Part shown: piece after piece, positions 9,050-17,373 of the stretch
Numbering within the stretch: position 1 is the stretch's first letter
Layout: each line of letters opens with the position of its first letter
DNA from: Candidatus Binatia bacterium
Lineage (GTDB): Bacteria > Desulfobacterota > Binatia > Bin18
NCBI GenBank assembly: GCA_022820725.1
Contig: JAJEFA010000012.1
Span: 62,001 to 126,000, forward strand
Direction of reading: 5' to 3'
Length of the DNA: 64,000 bases
The notes under the pieces: generated by a model
Seen by the model: the letters and a program-made list of their open reading frames with translations, nothing else
Told to the model about the DNA's origin: nothing
Databases searched by the model: none
Position numbers and translations under genes: made by a program

Positions 9050-9622
9050 ATGGCTCTTGATCCCAAGAAAACAGCGCTGATCGTCATAGACGTTCAGAAT
9101 GACTACTTTGATGGCAAATGGCCCATCCCGGATGGAAACGCGGCACTGGACAAAATCGAGACCGCGATTGAAGCCAGCCAACAAATAGGCGCCAAAGTCA
9201 TCTATGTTCAGCACGAAGTCCTGAATCCCGAGCGGGGGATTTTCATTCGAGGCACAAATGGCTTTGAACTCCACCCGCGCCTTCACCCACGCCCCGAGGA
9301 CCATCGTATCGTTAAACATTATCCCGGATCGTTTTCTAAAACCGACCTGGAAGAGACCCTGCGAAAAGAGGGCATCGAGACCTTGGTCATCTCAGGTTAT
9401 ATGACGCATATGTGCTGCGACACGACCGCGCGCGAGGGGTTTCAACGAGATTTTCGCGTCCTCTTTCTCAATGATGCAACCGCGACGCGTGACGGTGCGC
9501 ATCCGACGCTGGGGAAAATCGCGCATAGTGAATTACACCGCTCCACCTTGATTACCCAAGCGTCGATGTTCGCCGAGGTCCTCCCTACCCAGGAACTGGT
9601 TGAGCGTTTGCAGACGAGTTAG
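9050..9622 (+). CDS. Isochorismatase/nicotinamidase-family cysteine hydrolase
   Basis: This is a 190-residue cytoplasmic amide- or ester-cleaving enzyme of the isochorismatase-like fold. The catalytic triad is visible: Asp14 in ALIVIDVQNDYF, Lys89 in HRIVKHYPGSF and the nucleophile Cys122 in ISGYMTHMCCDTTARE. The start is the ATG at 9050, behind GAGGAAG. The substrate cannot be told, since the family covers nicotinamide, N-carbamoyl compounds, ureidoacrylate and isochorismate. It converges on a luciferase-like gene, separated by a strong hairpin. Confidence 0.88.
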   Translation: MALDPKKTALIVIDVQNDYFDGKWPIPDGNAALDKIETAIEASQQIGAKVIYVQHEVLNPERGIFIRGTNGFELHPRLHPRPEDHRIVKHYPGSFSKTDLEETLRKEGIETLVISGYMTHMCCDTTAREGFQRDFRVLFLNDATATRDGAHPTLGKIAHSELHRSTLITQASMFAEVLPTQELVERLQTS

Positions 9623-9634
9623 ACACGCAGGCAA

Positions 9635-9669
9635 AGCGGAGAGACCGGGTATCACCGCGTCTCTCCGCT
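9635..9669. terminator. Bidirectional terminator hairpin between convergent genes
   Basis: An 11-base perfect inverted repeat (AGCGGAGAGAC at 9635-9645, GTCTCTCCGCT at 9659-9669) with a 13-base loop lies between the isochorismatase-like gene (ends 9622) and the convergent luciferase-like gene (ends 9669). There is no clear T-run, so it may act mainly as a transcript-end stabiliser. Confidence 0.6.
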
Positions 9670-10679
9670 CACTTCCCGAAATACGGGATAATGTGTTCGC
9701 CCAGCAGTTCCACTACCCGGTAGGCATGAGATGCTTCCATGCCTGGCCACCAAATCCGGAAAATAAAATGGTCAATCCCGAGCTGACGATGATGGGCTTC
9801 GATCTGTTCAATGACCTCTTCAACGCTGCCGAGAATAAAACGATCTCTGGCCAGTTCCTCAAACGATACGCGAAACGACTCCTCGCCGGGCAGTTCCTTA
9901 TCCTGTCCCCAGTCGGCATAGGCTTGATATTTTTTCTCCAGATACGGCTGGGCAATAGCCAGCGATTCGTCATGCGTTTTGGCAACGTGCATTTCCTTGA
10001 TAATGGGAATCTCCGGCGCGTCGGTATGGCCGGCCGCAGCCAGAGTGTCTTTATACAAGCTCATCTGCCGTTTCAGGGTGGGTAGAGTAGCATGCGGATT
10101 GACCAGCCATGCACACCCCAACCGACCGGCGCGCTCAATGGCACTATCATTGTTCGCAGCAATCCAGATAGGCGGATGCGGTTGCTGGACGGGTCGGATC
10201 GTACTCGTCGCGTTTTCTATAGTGAAATGGTTGCCCTGAAAGGATACGTTTTCTTCTGTCCACAGACGACGGATGAGTTCCAGGGACTCCTCAAAGCGAG
10301 GGATACGGTCACGGCGGCGCGTATTAAACCCCTGATACTCGATATCTCGATAGCCGAGCCCAACGCCAAATACGGCGCGCCCTTCGCTGATGACATCAAG
10401 CGAAGCCACATCTTCGGCCAAACCTACCGGGCTGTACAGCGGGAGCAGAATCACCGACAGCACCAGCGACATCGAACCACTCTCGGCCGCCAGCCGCGAC
10501 AGCAAAGGCAGGCTTTGGATATTCTGATACGGAGGAGCAAGGAAATGCTGACCGCAGGCAATCGAGTCGAGGCCGGCATCCCGCGCGAGGCGGGTCAGTT
10601 CAACCGTTTCCCTCAATCGTTTAACGGGCGAATCCGCTCGGGGATGCTGGGGCATGGCCATGATGCCAAATTTAATCAT
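9669..10679 (-). CDS. Luciferase-like (LLM) flavin-dependent oxidoreductase
   Basis: This 336-residue TIM-barrel enzyme of the bacterial luciferase superfamily uses FMN or F420. Family features include the opening IKFGIMAMPQHPRAD, the barrel segment SLVLSVILLPLYSPVGLAEDVASLDVISEGRAVFGVGLGYRDIEYQGF (typical LLM strands 3-4) and FQGNHFTIENA. The ATG at 10679 follows GGAGAAGC. It lies 74 bases downstream of a second LLM gene on the same strand, so the two are likely co-transcribed. The substrate is unknown; the Rossmann-free single domain fits monooxygenases and dehydrogenases alike. Confidence 0.87.
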   Translation of the reverse strand: MIKFGIMAMPQHPRADSPVKRLRETVELTRLARDAGLDSIACGQHFLAPPYQNIQSLPLLSRLAAESGSMSLVLSVILLPLYSPVGLAEDVASLDVISEGRAVFGVGLGYRDIEYQGFNTRRRDRIPRFEESLELIRRLWTEENVSFQGNHFTIENATSTIRPVQQPHPPIWIAANNDSAIERAGRLGCAWLVNPHATLPTLKRQMSLYKDTLAAAGHTDAPEIPIIKEMHVAKTHDESLAIAQPYLEKKYQAYADWGQDKELPGEESFRVSFEELARDRFILGSVEEVIEQIEAHHRQLGIDHFIFRIWWPGMEASHAYRVVELLGEHIIPYFGK

Positions 10680-10753
10680 GCAGCTTCTCCTAGAGAAAAA
10701 GGGCGATCACAAGCGGACCGCCCCTTCCTTATCCCGTTGATAGTCCGTTCTCT

Positions 10754-11611
10754 CTAGAGCACTTCTTTGGCCAGAGACTCCAATTCTGCGAGGACGGCGT
10801 TCTCGCCTTCCTCACTCTGTGTCAGCCATATGGTGACATGGTCCACGCCGGCAGATTGCAGCTCATTGATTTCCTCTTTGGTGCGAAATTTGCCGGGCCA
10901 GCCAAAGGCCAGGACAGAGATTTCTTTTGGATCGCGGCCAGCCTGTTCGGCCATCTCGTTGAGGCGCTGTCGCCCGGCTTGAATGTCTTCCACAGGAGAC
11001 AGAACCGGCATCCAGCCGTCTCCCCATTCGACCACCCGCTTAAAGACGTATTTTGACGAGCCGCCCATATAAACCGGCGGATGAGGTTTTCGGGCAGGTT
11101 TCGGGAAGGAACGGACAGCGGGGAAGTCGTAGTATTTGCCGTGATATTCGGCCTCGTCCTGCGTCCAGAGCTCCTTCATGGCCAGGACGGCGTCTTTGGT
11201 TTGTCCCCAGCGGTGATCGAAATCACCCCCCATGATCTCCGTCTCTTCTCTCAGCCAGCCCGCCCCAATGCCAAAGATGAAACGGCCACCCGAGAAATGA
11301 TCTAGGGTCGCGACTTCTTTGGCTAATTCAAGCGGATTGCGCTCCGGGATCAGACAAATTCCCGTGCCGAGTTCAATCGTCTTGGTCACGGCCGAGGCTC
11401 GCGCCAACGACACAAACGGGTCGGTGATGCGGCCGTACTCGTCTGGAATGATGCCGTCTTCCGAGGCTGGATAGGGCGAACTGGTTTTGACCGGAATAAT
11501 CGCGTGTTCGGGCACCCAATAGGACCCAAAGCCCAATTCCTCTGCGCGTTTTGCAATGATGGCCGGATCAACCGAGCGATCGATGCAGAACTCGAAAACT
11601 CCGATTTTCAT
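10754..11611 (-). CDS. LLM-class F420-type oxidoreductase (Rv2161c-like)
   Basis: This 285-residue luciferase-superfamily protein opens MKIGVFEFCIDRSVDPA and carries YWVPEHAIIPV, IELGTGICLIPERNPLELAKEVATLDHFSGGRFIFGIGAGWLREE and VYMGGSSKYVFKRVVEWGDGW. This pattern is shared with the subfamily usually annotated as a probable F420-dependent oxidoreductase (TIGR03619). The ATG at 11611 sits behind AAGGAGGGA. It is the first gene of a two-gene LLM unit. Whether F420 is made by this organism cannot be seen in the window. Confidence 0.85.
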   Translation of the reverse strand: MKIGVFEFCIDRSVDPAIIAKRAEELGFGSYWVPEHAIIPVKTSSPYPASEDGIIPDEYGRITDPFVSLARASAVTKTIELGTGICLIPERNPLELAKEVATLDHFSGGRFIFGIGAGWLREETEIMGGDFDHRWGQTKDAVLAMKELWTQDEAEYHGKYYDFPAVRSFPKPARKPHPPVYMGGSSKYVFKRVVEWGDGWMPVLSPVEDIQAGRQRLNEMAEQAGRDPKEISVLAFGWPGKFRTKEEINELQSAGVDHVTIWLTQSEEGENAVLAELESLAKEVL

Positions 11612-11742
11612 ATATCCCTCCTTGTCTTCTGTCTTGATATGGTGCTGCTGACTCTATCACGAGCCCCCTGACACGCCTAGCAGAGATAGTGTCCTTTCGC
11701 GGGATTCTTCGATAGTATGCCTGGCGTCTTCATGATTTCAGG

Positions 11743-11758
11743 CGACAGCGAGCTGTCG
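11743..11758. repeat. Near-perfect 16-base inverted repeat upstream of adk
   Basis: CGACAGC (11743-11749) and GCTGTCG (11752-11758) are separated by two bases, just before the adk ribosome site. It could be an operator or a short leader hairpin; nothing else supports either. Confidence 0.35.
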
Positions 11759-11781
11759 TACCAGAGGGAGGATTGACATCT

Positions 11782-12408
11782 ATGCGGATGATTTTAGTCG
11801 GGCCACCGGGGGCGGGCAAAGGGACGCAGGCCGTCCATCTCGTTGAACGGTTCAATATTTCTCATATCTCAACCGGTGATATGCTCCGCGCGGCGGTCAG
11901 TGAAGGGACCGAGTTAGGCAAACAGGCAGACGGCTATATGAAGGCCGGTGGATTGGTGCCGGATGACCTCGTCATCGCGATGGTGATAGAGCGGATTGGA
12001 AAACCTGACTGTACAGAGGGGTTTATGTTGGACGGCTTTCCACGCACCCGACCCCAGGCTGAGGCCCTTGATGTCGAACTGCAGAAGGCCGGGGTTGCCC
12101 TGGATGTTGTGCTACAAATTGAAGTCCCGGACGATTTGATTGTCGAACGCATTACCGGTCGACGCCTGGACCCCGATACGGGCGATATTTACCATATGAA
12201 ATTTAAACCGCCGCCTGCAGATATTGCCGGCCGAGTGATGCAGCGCAAAGATGACACCGAAGAGGCCTGCCGAGCCAGGCTCGAAAAATACCACTCGGAA
12301 ACGGCACCGATTATCCCTTTTTATGCGGCCCAAGGAAGGCTGAAACGGGTGGACGGTAACGCCGCACCGGATGAGGTCAGCCGGCGTATTGAGCAAGTGT
12401 TGGGTTAG
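11782..12408 (+). CDS. adk: Adenylate kinase
   Basis: It catalyses ATP + AMP to 2 ADP in the cytosol. The P-loop GPPGAGKGT is at the N-terminus, the AMP-binding segment STGDMLRAAV follows, and LDGFPRTRPQAEAL and the LID/core GRRLDPDTGDIYH are present. The LID is the long form without the zinc cysteines. The protein has 208 residues, close to the usual 210-220. The ATG at 11782 is chosen over an upstream TTG at 11773 because the GGGAGGA site would overlap that TTG. Unusually, adk stands alone here, not in a ribosomal protein operon next to secY. Confidence 0.95.
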   Translation: MRMILVGPPGAGKGTQAVHLVERFNISHISTGDMLRAAVSEGTELGKQADGYMKAGGLVPDDLVIAMVIERIGKPDCTEGFMLDGFPRTRPQAEALDVELQKAGVALDVVLQIEVPDDLIVERITGRRLDPDTGDIYHMKFKPPPADIAGRVMQRKDDTEEACRARLEKYHSETAPIIPFYAAQGRLKRVDGNAAPDEVSRRIEQVLG

Positions 12409-12431
12409 GGGTTTCCAATCCGCACAAAAAC

Positions 12432-12459
12432 GTAGGGGCAATTCATGAATTGCCCCTAC
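12432..12459. terminator. Perfect 28-base palindrome between convergent adk and PQQ dehydrogenase genes
   Basis: Bases 12432-12459 form an uninterrupted perfect palindrome beginning GTAGGGGCAATTCA. It lies between two genes that converge (ends at 12408 and 12488), where a bidirectional terminator is expected. The GTAGGGGC ends also resemble short dispersed palindromic repeats common in some environmental genomes, so it could be a repeat reused as a terminator. Confidence 0.55.
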
Positions 12460-12487
12460 CTATCTGACCTATTTTGGCATTGAGAGC

Positions 12488-14173
12488 TCACGGCAGGGCA
12501 AAGACCGCAACGGCACTCCCCGGTGTGGTGTGGGGATATTTTCCCACGATGTCCACCACCAGCCCTCCGGCGCCACTGGGAACGGCAACGTACTGTTTAT
12601 CCCCAACCTTGTAGGAGATCGGTTGTCCTCGAACCGCGGACCCGGTCTGAAACTTCCACAAAACTTCGCCCGTTGCGTCATCCAAGGCAAGCGCGAACCC
12701 CTTTTGGTTGCCCGTAAAGACGAGTCCGCCGGCGGTGGCGAGCGCGCCCCCGACCATCGGCCACTCGTCTTTGTAGCGCCACTTCACCTCGCCGGTGGTC
12801 GGGTCTATGGCCGTGACGTGACCGTAGGCCGTACCAAGGTCGCCCTGGGTTTGCCCAGGCCCTCCGCCCCAGAAGGGGATACCCTTAATGAAAATGGACC
12901 TGGCCTTTTCCATTTTGCCGCAACTCTCGATCGTCGGGACAAAGATGAGGTCAGCCAGCGGACTGTAAGCCGCGGCATACGAGCCGTTTTGTCCCCCTAC
13001 GTTCCCAGGACAGATAAGTTCGGGATTGCCTCCCTCCATCGGCACATACTGAGGATCAACGATCGGACGACCATTTTCGTCCAGCCCTTCCGCCCAGTTG
13101 AGTTGCTCAACATACTGAGAGCCGTGCAGAAACTTCCCATCCCCACGATTCAGGACATACATATATCCGTTCCGATTGGGCTGGGCTAAGGCTTTTACAG
13201 ACTCCCCGCTGCGCGTGACGTCAAGCAGAAACATGCCGGTGTTGCCATCATAGTCCCAGACGTCGTGCGGGGTGAACTGGAAGTACCATTTGATCTCACC
13301 ACTGTCTGGGTCAAGGGCTAACGCCGAGTTCGTATAGAGATTATCGCCCTCACGTCCATCTCCGTTCCAGTCGGGGGCCGGATTGCCCGTTGCCCAGTAC
13401 ACCAAGTCAAGGTCCGCATCATACGAGCCGGTCACCCAGGCCGGACCGCCGCCCTGTTTATACGAATCACCAGCCCAGGTCTCGACACCGGGCTCTCCTT
13501 CGTCAGGCACGGTATAACGGCGCCACTTACGTTCCCCGGTCTCAAGATCGTAGGCATCGATATATCCGCGAATGCCGTATTCACCGCCCGCAATACCAAC
13601 AATGACGTTATCTCGAACAATCAGGGGTGCCAGAGTAAAACTGAAGCCACCCGCATAGTCGTCGGCTTTAGTATTCCACACAACGGCGCCGGTTTTTCTG
13701 TCGAGCGCGACAACACGCGCATCCAGGGTGGCCATAATGACCTTATCCCCAGCCAGTGCCGCACCCCGATTACCCGGTCCGCAGCAAATTCGCATATCGT
13801 CCGGCAATTCATGATCGTACTTCCAGAGCGGTTTACCCGTTGCCGCGTCTAAGGCAAACAGTTTGTTGTAGGCCGCGGTCAGATACATGACACCATCGGC
13901 AACTACCGGCGAGGCTTGCATTTGTGCCGGCACACCGGTTTGGAATATCCAGGTGGCCTGGAGTTTTTTAACGTTCCCGCGGTCAATATCCTTCAGTGGG
14001 CTGAAGCGCCAGCCAGCGTAATTTCCACCGTACATCAACCAGTCATTGGCCGGCTCCTGGAGCAGGCGCTCCTGCGTCACCGGCTGAAGCGCGTCGGCGT
14101 CAAGCGCGCGGGGAGAGAAAAACATGAGAGTGACGGCTATTGCTAAAAATCTACACGACCAGGAACCTCGCAT
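12488..14173 (-). CDS. PQQ-dependent alcohol dehydrogenase, lanthanide-type active site
   Basis: This is a periplasmic quinoprotein that oxidises primary alcohols to aldehydes. The 561-residue protein begins with a signal peptide (cleavage near ALDADA) and folds as an eight-bladed propeller with tryptophan docking motifs such as GAVVWNTKA and GKPLWKYD. Active-site residues seen are the vicinal disulfide Cys130-Cys131, Glu198 in GGEYG, Asn264 in TGNPAP and catalytic Asp307 in HDVWDYDGN. The extra Asp309, two residues after the base, is the residue that marks lanthanide-dependent XoxF/ExaF/PedH enzymes; calcium MxaF has Ala there. The ATG at 14173 follows GAGGAGG and starts the signal peptide; a longer frame to 14260 adds nothing conserved. 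There is no cytochrome c domain. It is the last gene of the copper cluster and would oxidise the alcohol made by the monooxygenase. Confidence 0.9.
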   Translation of the reverse strand: MRGSWSCRFLAIAVTLMFFSPRALDADALQPVTQERLLQEPANDWLMYGGNYAGWRFSPLKDIDRGNVKKLQATWIFQTGVPAQMQASPVVADGVMYLTAAYNKLFALDAATGKPLWKYDHELPDDMRICCGPGNRGAALAGDKVIMATLDARVVALDRKTGAVVWNTKADDYAGGFSFTLAPLIVRDNVIVGIAGGEYGIRGYIDAYDLETGERKWRRYTVPDEGEPGVETWAGDSYKQGGGPAWVTGSYDADLDLVYWATGNPAPDWNGDGREGDNLYTNSALALDPDSGEIKWYFQFTPHDVWDYDGNTGMFLLDVTRSGESVKALAQPNRNGYMYVLNRGDGKFLHGSQYVEQLNWAEGLDENGRPIVDPQYVPMEGGNPELICPGNVGGQNGSYAAAYSPLADLIFVPTIESCGKMEKARSIFIKGIPFWGGGPGQTQGDLGTAYGHVTAIDPTTGEVKWRYKDEWPMVGGALATAGGLVFTGNQKGFALALDDATGEVLWKFQTGSAVRGQPISYKVGDKQYVAVPSGAGGLVVDIVGKYPHTTPGSAVAVFALP

Positions 14174-14278
14174 GGGTAATGCCTCCTCAGAGTAATTGCC
14201 AATCGAAAAATGTGGTCGAACCCTACTGATTTTTATAACAGAGGTCAAGAAAGTGGACACCGCATACGCCCCGAACTC

Positions 14279-14998
14279 TTAGGCAAAGAGGCGCAATTTT
14301 CTCCCCGCGAAGAGCGCCCCGGCGATACCGAACAGAACGACCGCTCCGTGCGTCCAGCCGTTCCAGACGCGCACATGCGGGTCCCGCAGACGCGGTCCGG
14401 TTATGCCGGGAATGCTGGGGAGATCCCCATCTCCAGCACCAACCTTGAGCTGCGCCTTCATGCCCTTTTCCATATGCTGAGAAACGTCACAGTGCACCAG
14501 ATAGGTCTTGTCTCCGGGTGGGAGAATGAAAGTGCTGGTCCGCTGTCCTTTACCCGCCACCTCAAGCGTGAACATACCCATGGGATAGATATAGCGCGGC
14601 AGGCCGTGCAGCATCCACTGGTGACGAACGGTGTCCGTATTGATGAGTGTTACCGTGAGTTTCGTACATGGCGCAAAATTCCATTCGTTTTGATCATACG
14701 CAAACATCGTTCCCGGCTGGGCAAATTCTTTGCCGGCACGAACAGTGATCTCGCGTTCACCAGAGAGGCGAGGACAGCCCCGGGGGAGTTGGTCCGTATT
14801 TTCATTCATCACCATACCCGCATTGTCGAGTTGCATCCCATGATGATGGTGAGACTCGTGCTCCTGAGTCGAGCCAACCTCGATAGATAACAAGACGGAC
14901 AAGGTACACACGATCAGTGTAGAGACCGTTCTCCGAGATTGCCCTCCCCGGAACACCTCTGCCCCCTGCTGACTATTTTTCCTCAGCGAACATCCCAT
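14279..14998 (-). CDS. Membrane-anchored cupredoxin with His-rich N-terminus
   Basis: This 239-residue protein has an N-terminal membrane or signal segment (about 23-41), a His-rich mature start (HESHHHHGM at about 47-55), one cupredoxin domain (about 80-188) and a C-terminal membrane helix (about 218-231). A type 1 copper site is readable: His126 or His131 in VRHQWMLHG, then Cys170, His175 and Met180 in VHCDVSQHMEKGM. Such a protein could shuttle electrons or copper at the outer face of the inner membrane. It starts 15 bases after the multicopper oxidase, so the two are co-translated neighbours and possible redox partners. A nitrosocyanin- or plastocyanin-like job is possible but not provable. 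Confidence 0.82.
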   Translation of the reverse strand: MGCSLRKNSQQGAEVFRGGQSRRTVSTLIVCTLSVLLSIEVGSTQEHESHHHHGMQLDNAGMVMNENTDQLPRGCPRLSGEREITVRAGKEFAQPGTMFAYDQNEWNFAPCTKLTVTLINTDTVRHQWMLHGLPRYIYPMGMFTLEVAGKGQRTSTFILPPGDKTYLVHCDVSQHMEKGMKAQLKVGAGDGDLPSIPGITGPRLRDPHVRVWNGWTHGAVVLFGIAGALFAGRKLRLFA

Positions 14999-15013
14999 CG
15001 AAGATTCCCCCTC

Positions 15014-16708
15014 TTACCGGTACCGAACCCGTCGCTTGCTCAAGGCGAAGGCCGCACCGATAAGGAGACCGATGCCTATCCCAAGTATGAGGGCATAACT
15101 CAAGGGCAGGGAACGAGCGCTGGCCTCCCCAAGCAGACCGAAGTCCTTCAGTCCGGCCCAGATGGGAAGCTTTTTTTGATAATATTCTTTAGTAAAAAAC
15201 GGCGCCCAGTCCATCCCCTGCGTTTTCGGCTGGCCGGATGTGTCCAGATAGTCCCGGTAGACAATGGCACTGATATTGCCACCAGGGTTGATCCCATCAG
15301 TGGTGATAGCCTTTTCCTTGTGGTCGTGGAGCAGCCAGACGCCTGGCCCATAATTATGCAGGCCATCATTAGTGGTGTTGAGCAGAAGGTCTACCCGTTG
15401 GGCCGGGCTAATCCAGACCACATCACGAGTGATTTGCGCAGCCGGATTATGTTCGACGCCATCATAATGCGTCAGCGTGACTTTATGCCCATGCGTGTGT
15501 AGGGAAATACCTTCTGCTCCGCCGTTGAGCACGCGCAGTTTGACGTGTTCATTCGGAGCAACAACGATCAGCGACTCACGAGTCGTGTAGGGAAAGGAGC
15601 GGCCGTTGAGTAGGAAATAGTCGGGTTCTTGATCTGTAATATCATAGCGGCGATTGGTCGCCTCGGCGATCAATCGGGGATCACCTGCGGTCTGAATAAT
15701 ATTATTCAACGTCGGGTCAATGTCCTGGTAGTGCAAATCGAATTCCCGGTCATAAGACTCTCTGACTGCGGCAGAGACAGCGCGCACCCGGCCGGCCCCG
15801 ATATTGAGCGTTTGGAGCCAGTTATTCGGCCGGTTGTCCTCAACCACAAACATCCCCTGGAGCCCCATTAGAATATGGACATGCGGTTGGACGTGACAGT
15901 GGTAGAACATCGTGCCCGTTTGACGCGGAGTCATTTCATAGGAGCGACTCTCCCCTGGTGAGACTGGCATTTCGCTCGCAATCGGCACTCCATCATTTCC
16001 CTCACCAGTGGCGTCAACAAAGGGATGGTCCACCCCGTGGAAGTGTATGGTGTGCGGTAGATAGTGCGTATTCTCCAGGGTGACCCGGAGCGTATCCCCC
16101 TGCTCTACACGAATCACCGGAGACGGGGCTCGCAGGGTCGGATGTGCCCACTCGCTCTCAAAATTTTCAGTCGCCATACCGCGTGATTTTGGCGCGAAAA
16201 CCCAGAGTCCAGGCTGGACACCCGGCGCAATGGCGTAGGCGGGAAACGGTGCAGGATCATCCGGCGAGTGCCCATTCAGTTCTACGACTTCAAGTCGGAC
16301 ATGAATCTCGTCAGGGTCGCCATCCCCGTCTCTGTCATTCTCTTTCACCACGGTATTGGGTGTCAGCCGGGTCTCCATAAGGGTGTGCAGACTGATATTA
16401 TTCGTTCCTTTGACAAAGGCCGCAATTTCCGCCGGATTGTCCGGCTCACACACGGGCGAGGCTTCGATGGCAACACCTTCAAGCGTCTGGGACTCCCGCC
16501 AGTCTGCGTGTCTATCCAGACAGAACGGCTCCACACTGACAGGGCTTATTTGACGGCTGGGGGGCGGCTCCTGGTAGGACTCTTCACCAAGATATCGATA
16601 CGCAAGGTCTTGTACTGGGCGGGGGAGCCAGGTACGCGGCACGAGAAAGAGTGTACCGATCGCAAGCACACTAAGCAAAAGGAAGAAGAGCAGACCGCGG
16701 AGCCACAT
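15014..16708 (-). CDS. Membrane-anchored two-domain multicopper oxidase
   Basis: This 564-residue protein has membrane helices at both ends (about 5-23 and 535-555). The four His pairs of a trinuclear cluster are readable: His222/His224 in HFHGVDH, His270/His272 in YHCHVQPH, His404/His406 in LHTHGH and His461/His463 in LLHDH. The type 1 ligands Cys271, His276 and Met281 lie in the first cupredoxin domain. The matching site of the second domain (HDHKEKAITTDG) lacks Cys. That arrangement resembles what is called type C two-domain oxidase, known from ammonia-oxidising Nitrosomonas (recalled knowledge). About 130 unassigned residues precede domain 1. It lies 58 bases after PmoD-like protein 2, within the monooxygenase cluster. 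It could oxidise Cu(I) or pass electrons; the substrate is unknown. Confidence 0.85.
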   Translation of the reverse strand: MWLRGLLFFLLLSVLAIGTLFLVPRTWLPRPVQDLAYRYLGEESYQEPPPSRQISPVSVEPFCLDRHADWRESQTLEGVAIEASPVCEPDNPAEIAAFVKGTNNISLHTLMETRLTPNTVVKENDRDGDGDPDEIHVRLEVVELNGHSPDDPAPFPAYAIAPGVQPGLWVFAPKSRGMATENFESEWAHPTLRAPSPVIRVEQGDTLRVTLENTHYLPHTIHFHGVDHPFVDATGEGNDGVPIASEMPVSPGESRSYEMTPRQTGTMFYHCHVQPHVHILMGLQGMFVVEDNRPNNWLQTLNIGAGRVRAVSAAVRESYDREFDLHYQDIDPTLNNIIQTAGDPRLIAEATNRRYDITDQEPDYFLLNGRSFPYTTRESLIVVAPNEHVKLRVLNGGAEGISLHTHGHKVTLTHYDGVEHNPAAQITRDVVWISPAQRVDLLLNTTNDGLHNYGPGVWLLHDHKEKAITTDGINPGGNISAIVYRDYLDTSGQPKTQGMDWAPFFTKEYYQKKLPIWAGLKDFGLLGEASARSLPLSYALILGIGIGLLIGAAFALSKRRVRYR

Positions 16709-16766
16709 CTTTCAACATGTACTGTGAACAGGGCGTTCGGGAAAGGGGGGCTGTCCGATTCCGCAG

Positions 16767-17321
16767 CTATCCCTTGAGCAGGGGTGAAGCCTTTTTCGTA
16801 GGAAACGGTGGCCAACCGAGTTTACCACCAACGACATAATAACCCACGCCACAGCCAATAAGCAGACCCGCGATCAAGACCAGCGTGGTAGTTGAGAGTG
16901 AAGCGACGCGAATTGGAAACCGCGCCGCCCCATCAACCCCATCAACTGTCATCAGGGCCGTATATTGTCCGGGCGTGTCAAAATTGACTTCAGCGTTCAC
17001 CACGCCGCTAGGGTATACCCGCGCCGGGATATCGAGTAACAGTCGCGGTTCAGCCGTATTGGTTTCCTCAATAATCCGAACTGCGGCCGATTTCTTGCGC
17101 AGTTCAGGATCAATCAGATCAAAAACGAGAATCGCACTTCCAGTCTGGGGAACGCTCCGGCAGAATTCCTCGGTTGCATACTCCTGCGGTTGGTAGGCAG
17201 AAAAATGGACCAGATAGATGCCTGCCCGCTCTATGCAGGGATCCAGATCCATAGCAACACCCCCATGTCCCCAGGCTCCTATTGGGACGAGGAGCATGGC
17301 AACAAGGAGGAACAGTTTCAC
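16767..17321 (-). CDS. PmoD-like membrane copper protein 2 with predicted N-terminal His
   Basis: This 184-residue protein is a paralogue of the gene at 20805. The signal peptide (residues 1-18) ends in GAWG, so the mature chain should begin His19-Gly. Conserved with the paralogue are His19, Cys29 in DPC, His39 in LVHF, the YQPQ motif and Cys54 in FCRSVP. A beta-sandwich-like middle and one C-terminal membrane helix (about 145-167) follow, with a short basic tail. The start is taken as GTG at 17321 because it gives a standard signal peptide; the open frame reaches 17414, where it would overlap pmoB. It lies 52 bases after pmoB. Methanotroph and nitrifier clusters carry pmoD/amoD genes with the same secreted-domain-plus-helix plan, so a copper delivery or storage role is inferred. 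Confidence 0.75.
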   Translation of the reverse strand: MKLFLLVAMLLVPIGAWGHGGVAMDLDPCIERAGIYLVHFSAYQPQEYATEEFCRSVPQTGSAILVFDLIDPELRKKSAAVRIIEETNTAEPRLLLDIPARVYPSGVVNAEVNFDTPGQYTALMTVDGVDGAARFPIRVASLSTTTLVLIAGLLIGCGVGYYVVGGKLGWPPFPTKKASPLLKG

Positions 17322-17373
17322 AGCGCGGTCCAGTTGCGCTCCAGAGCGAGCCGCATGCTTCCCGCTCTGGATC

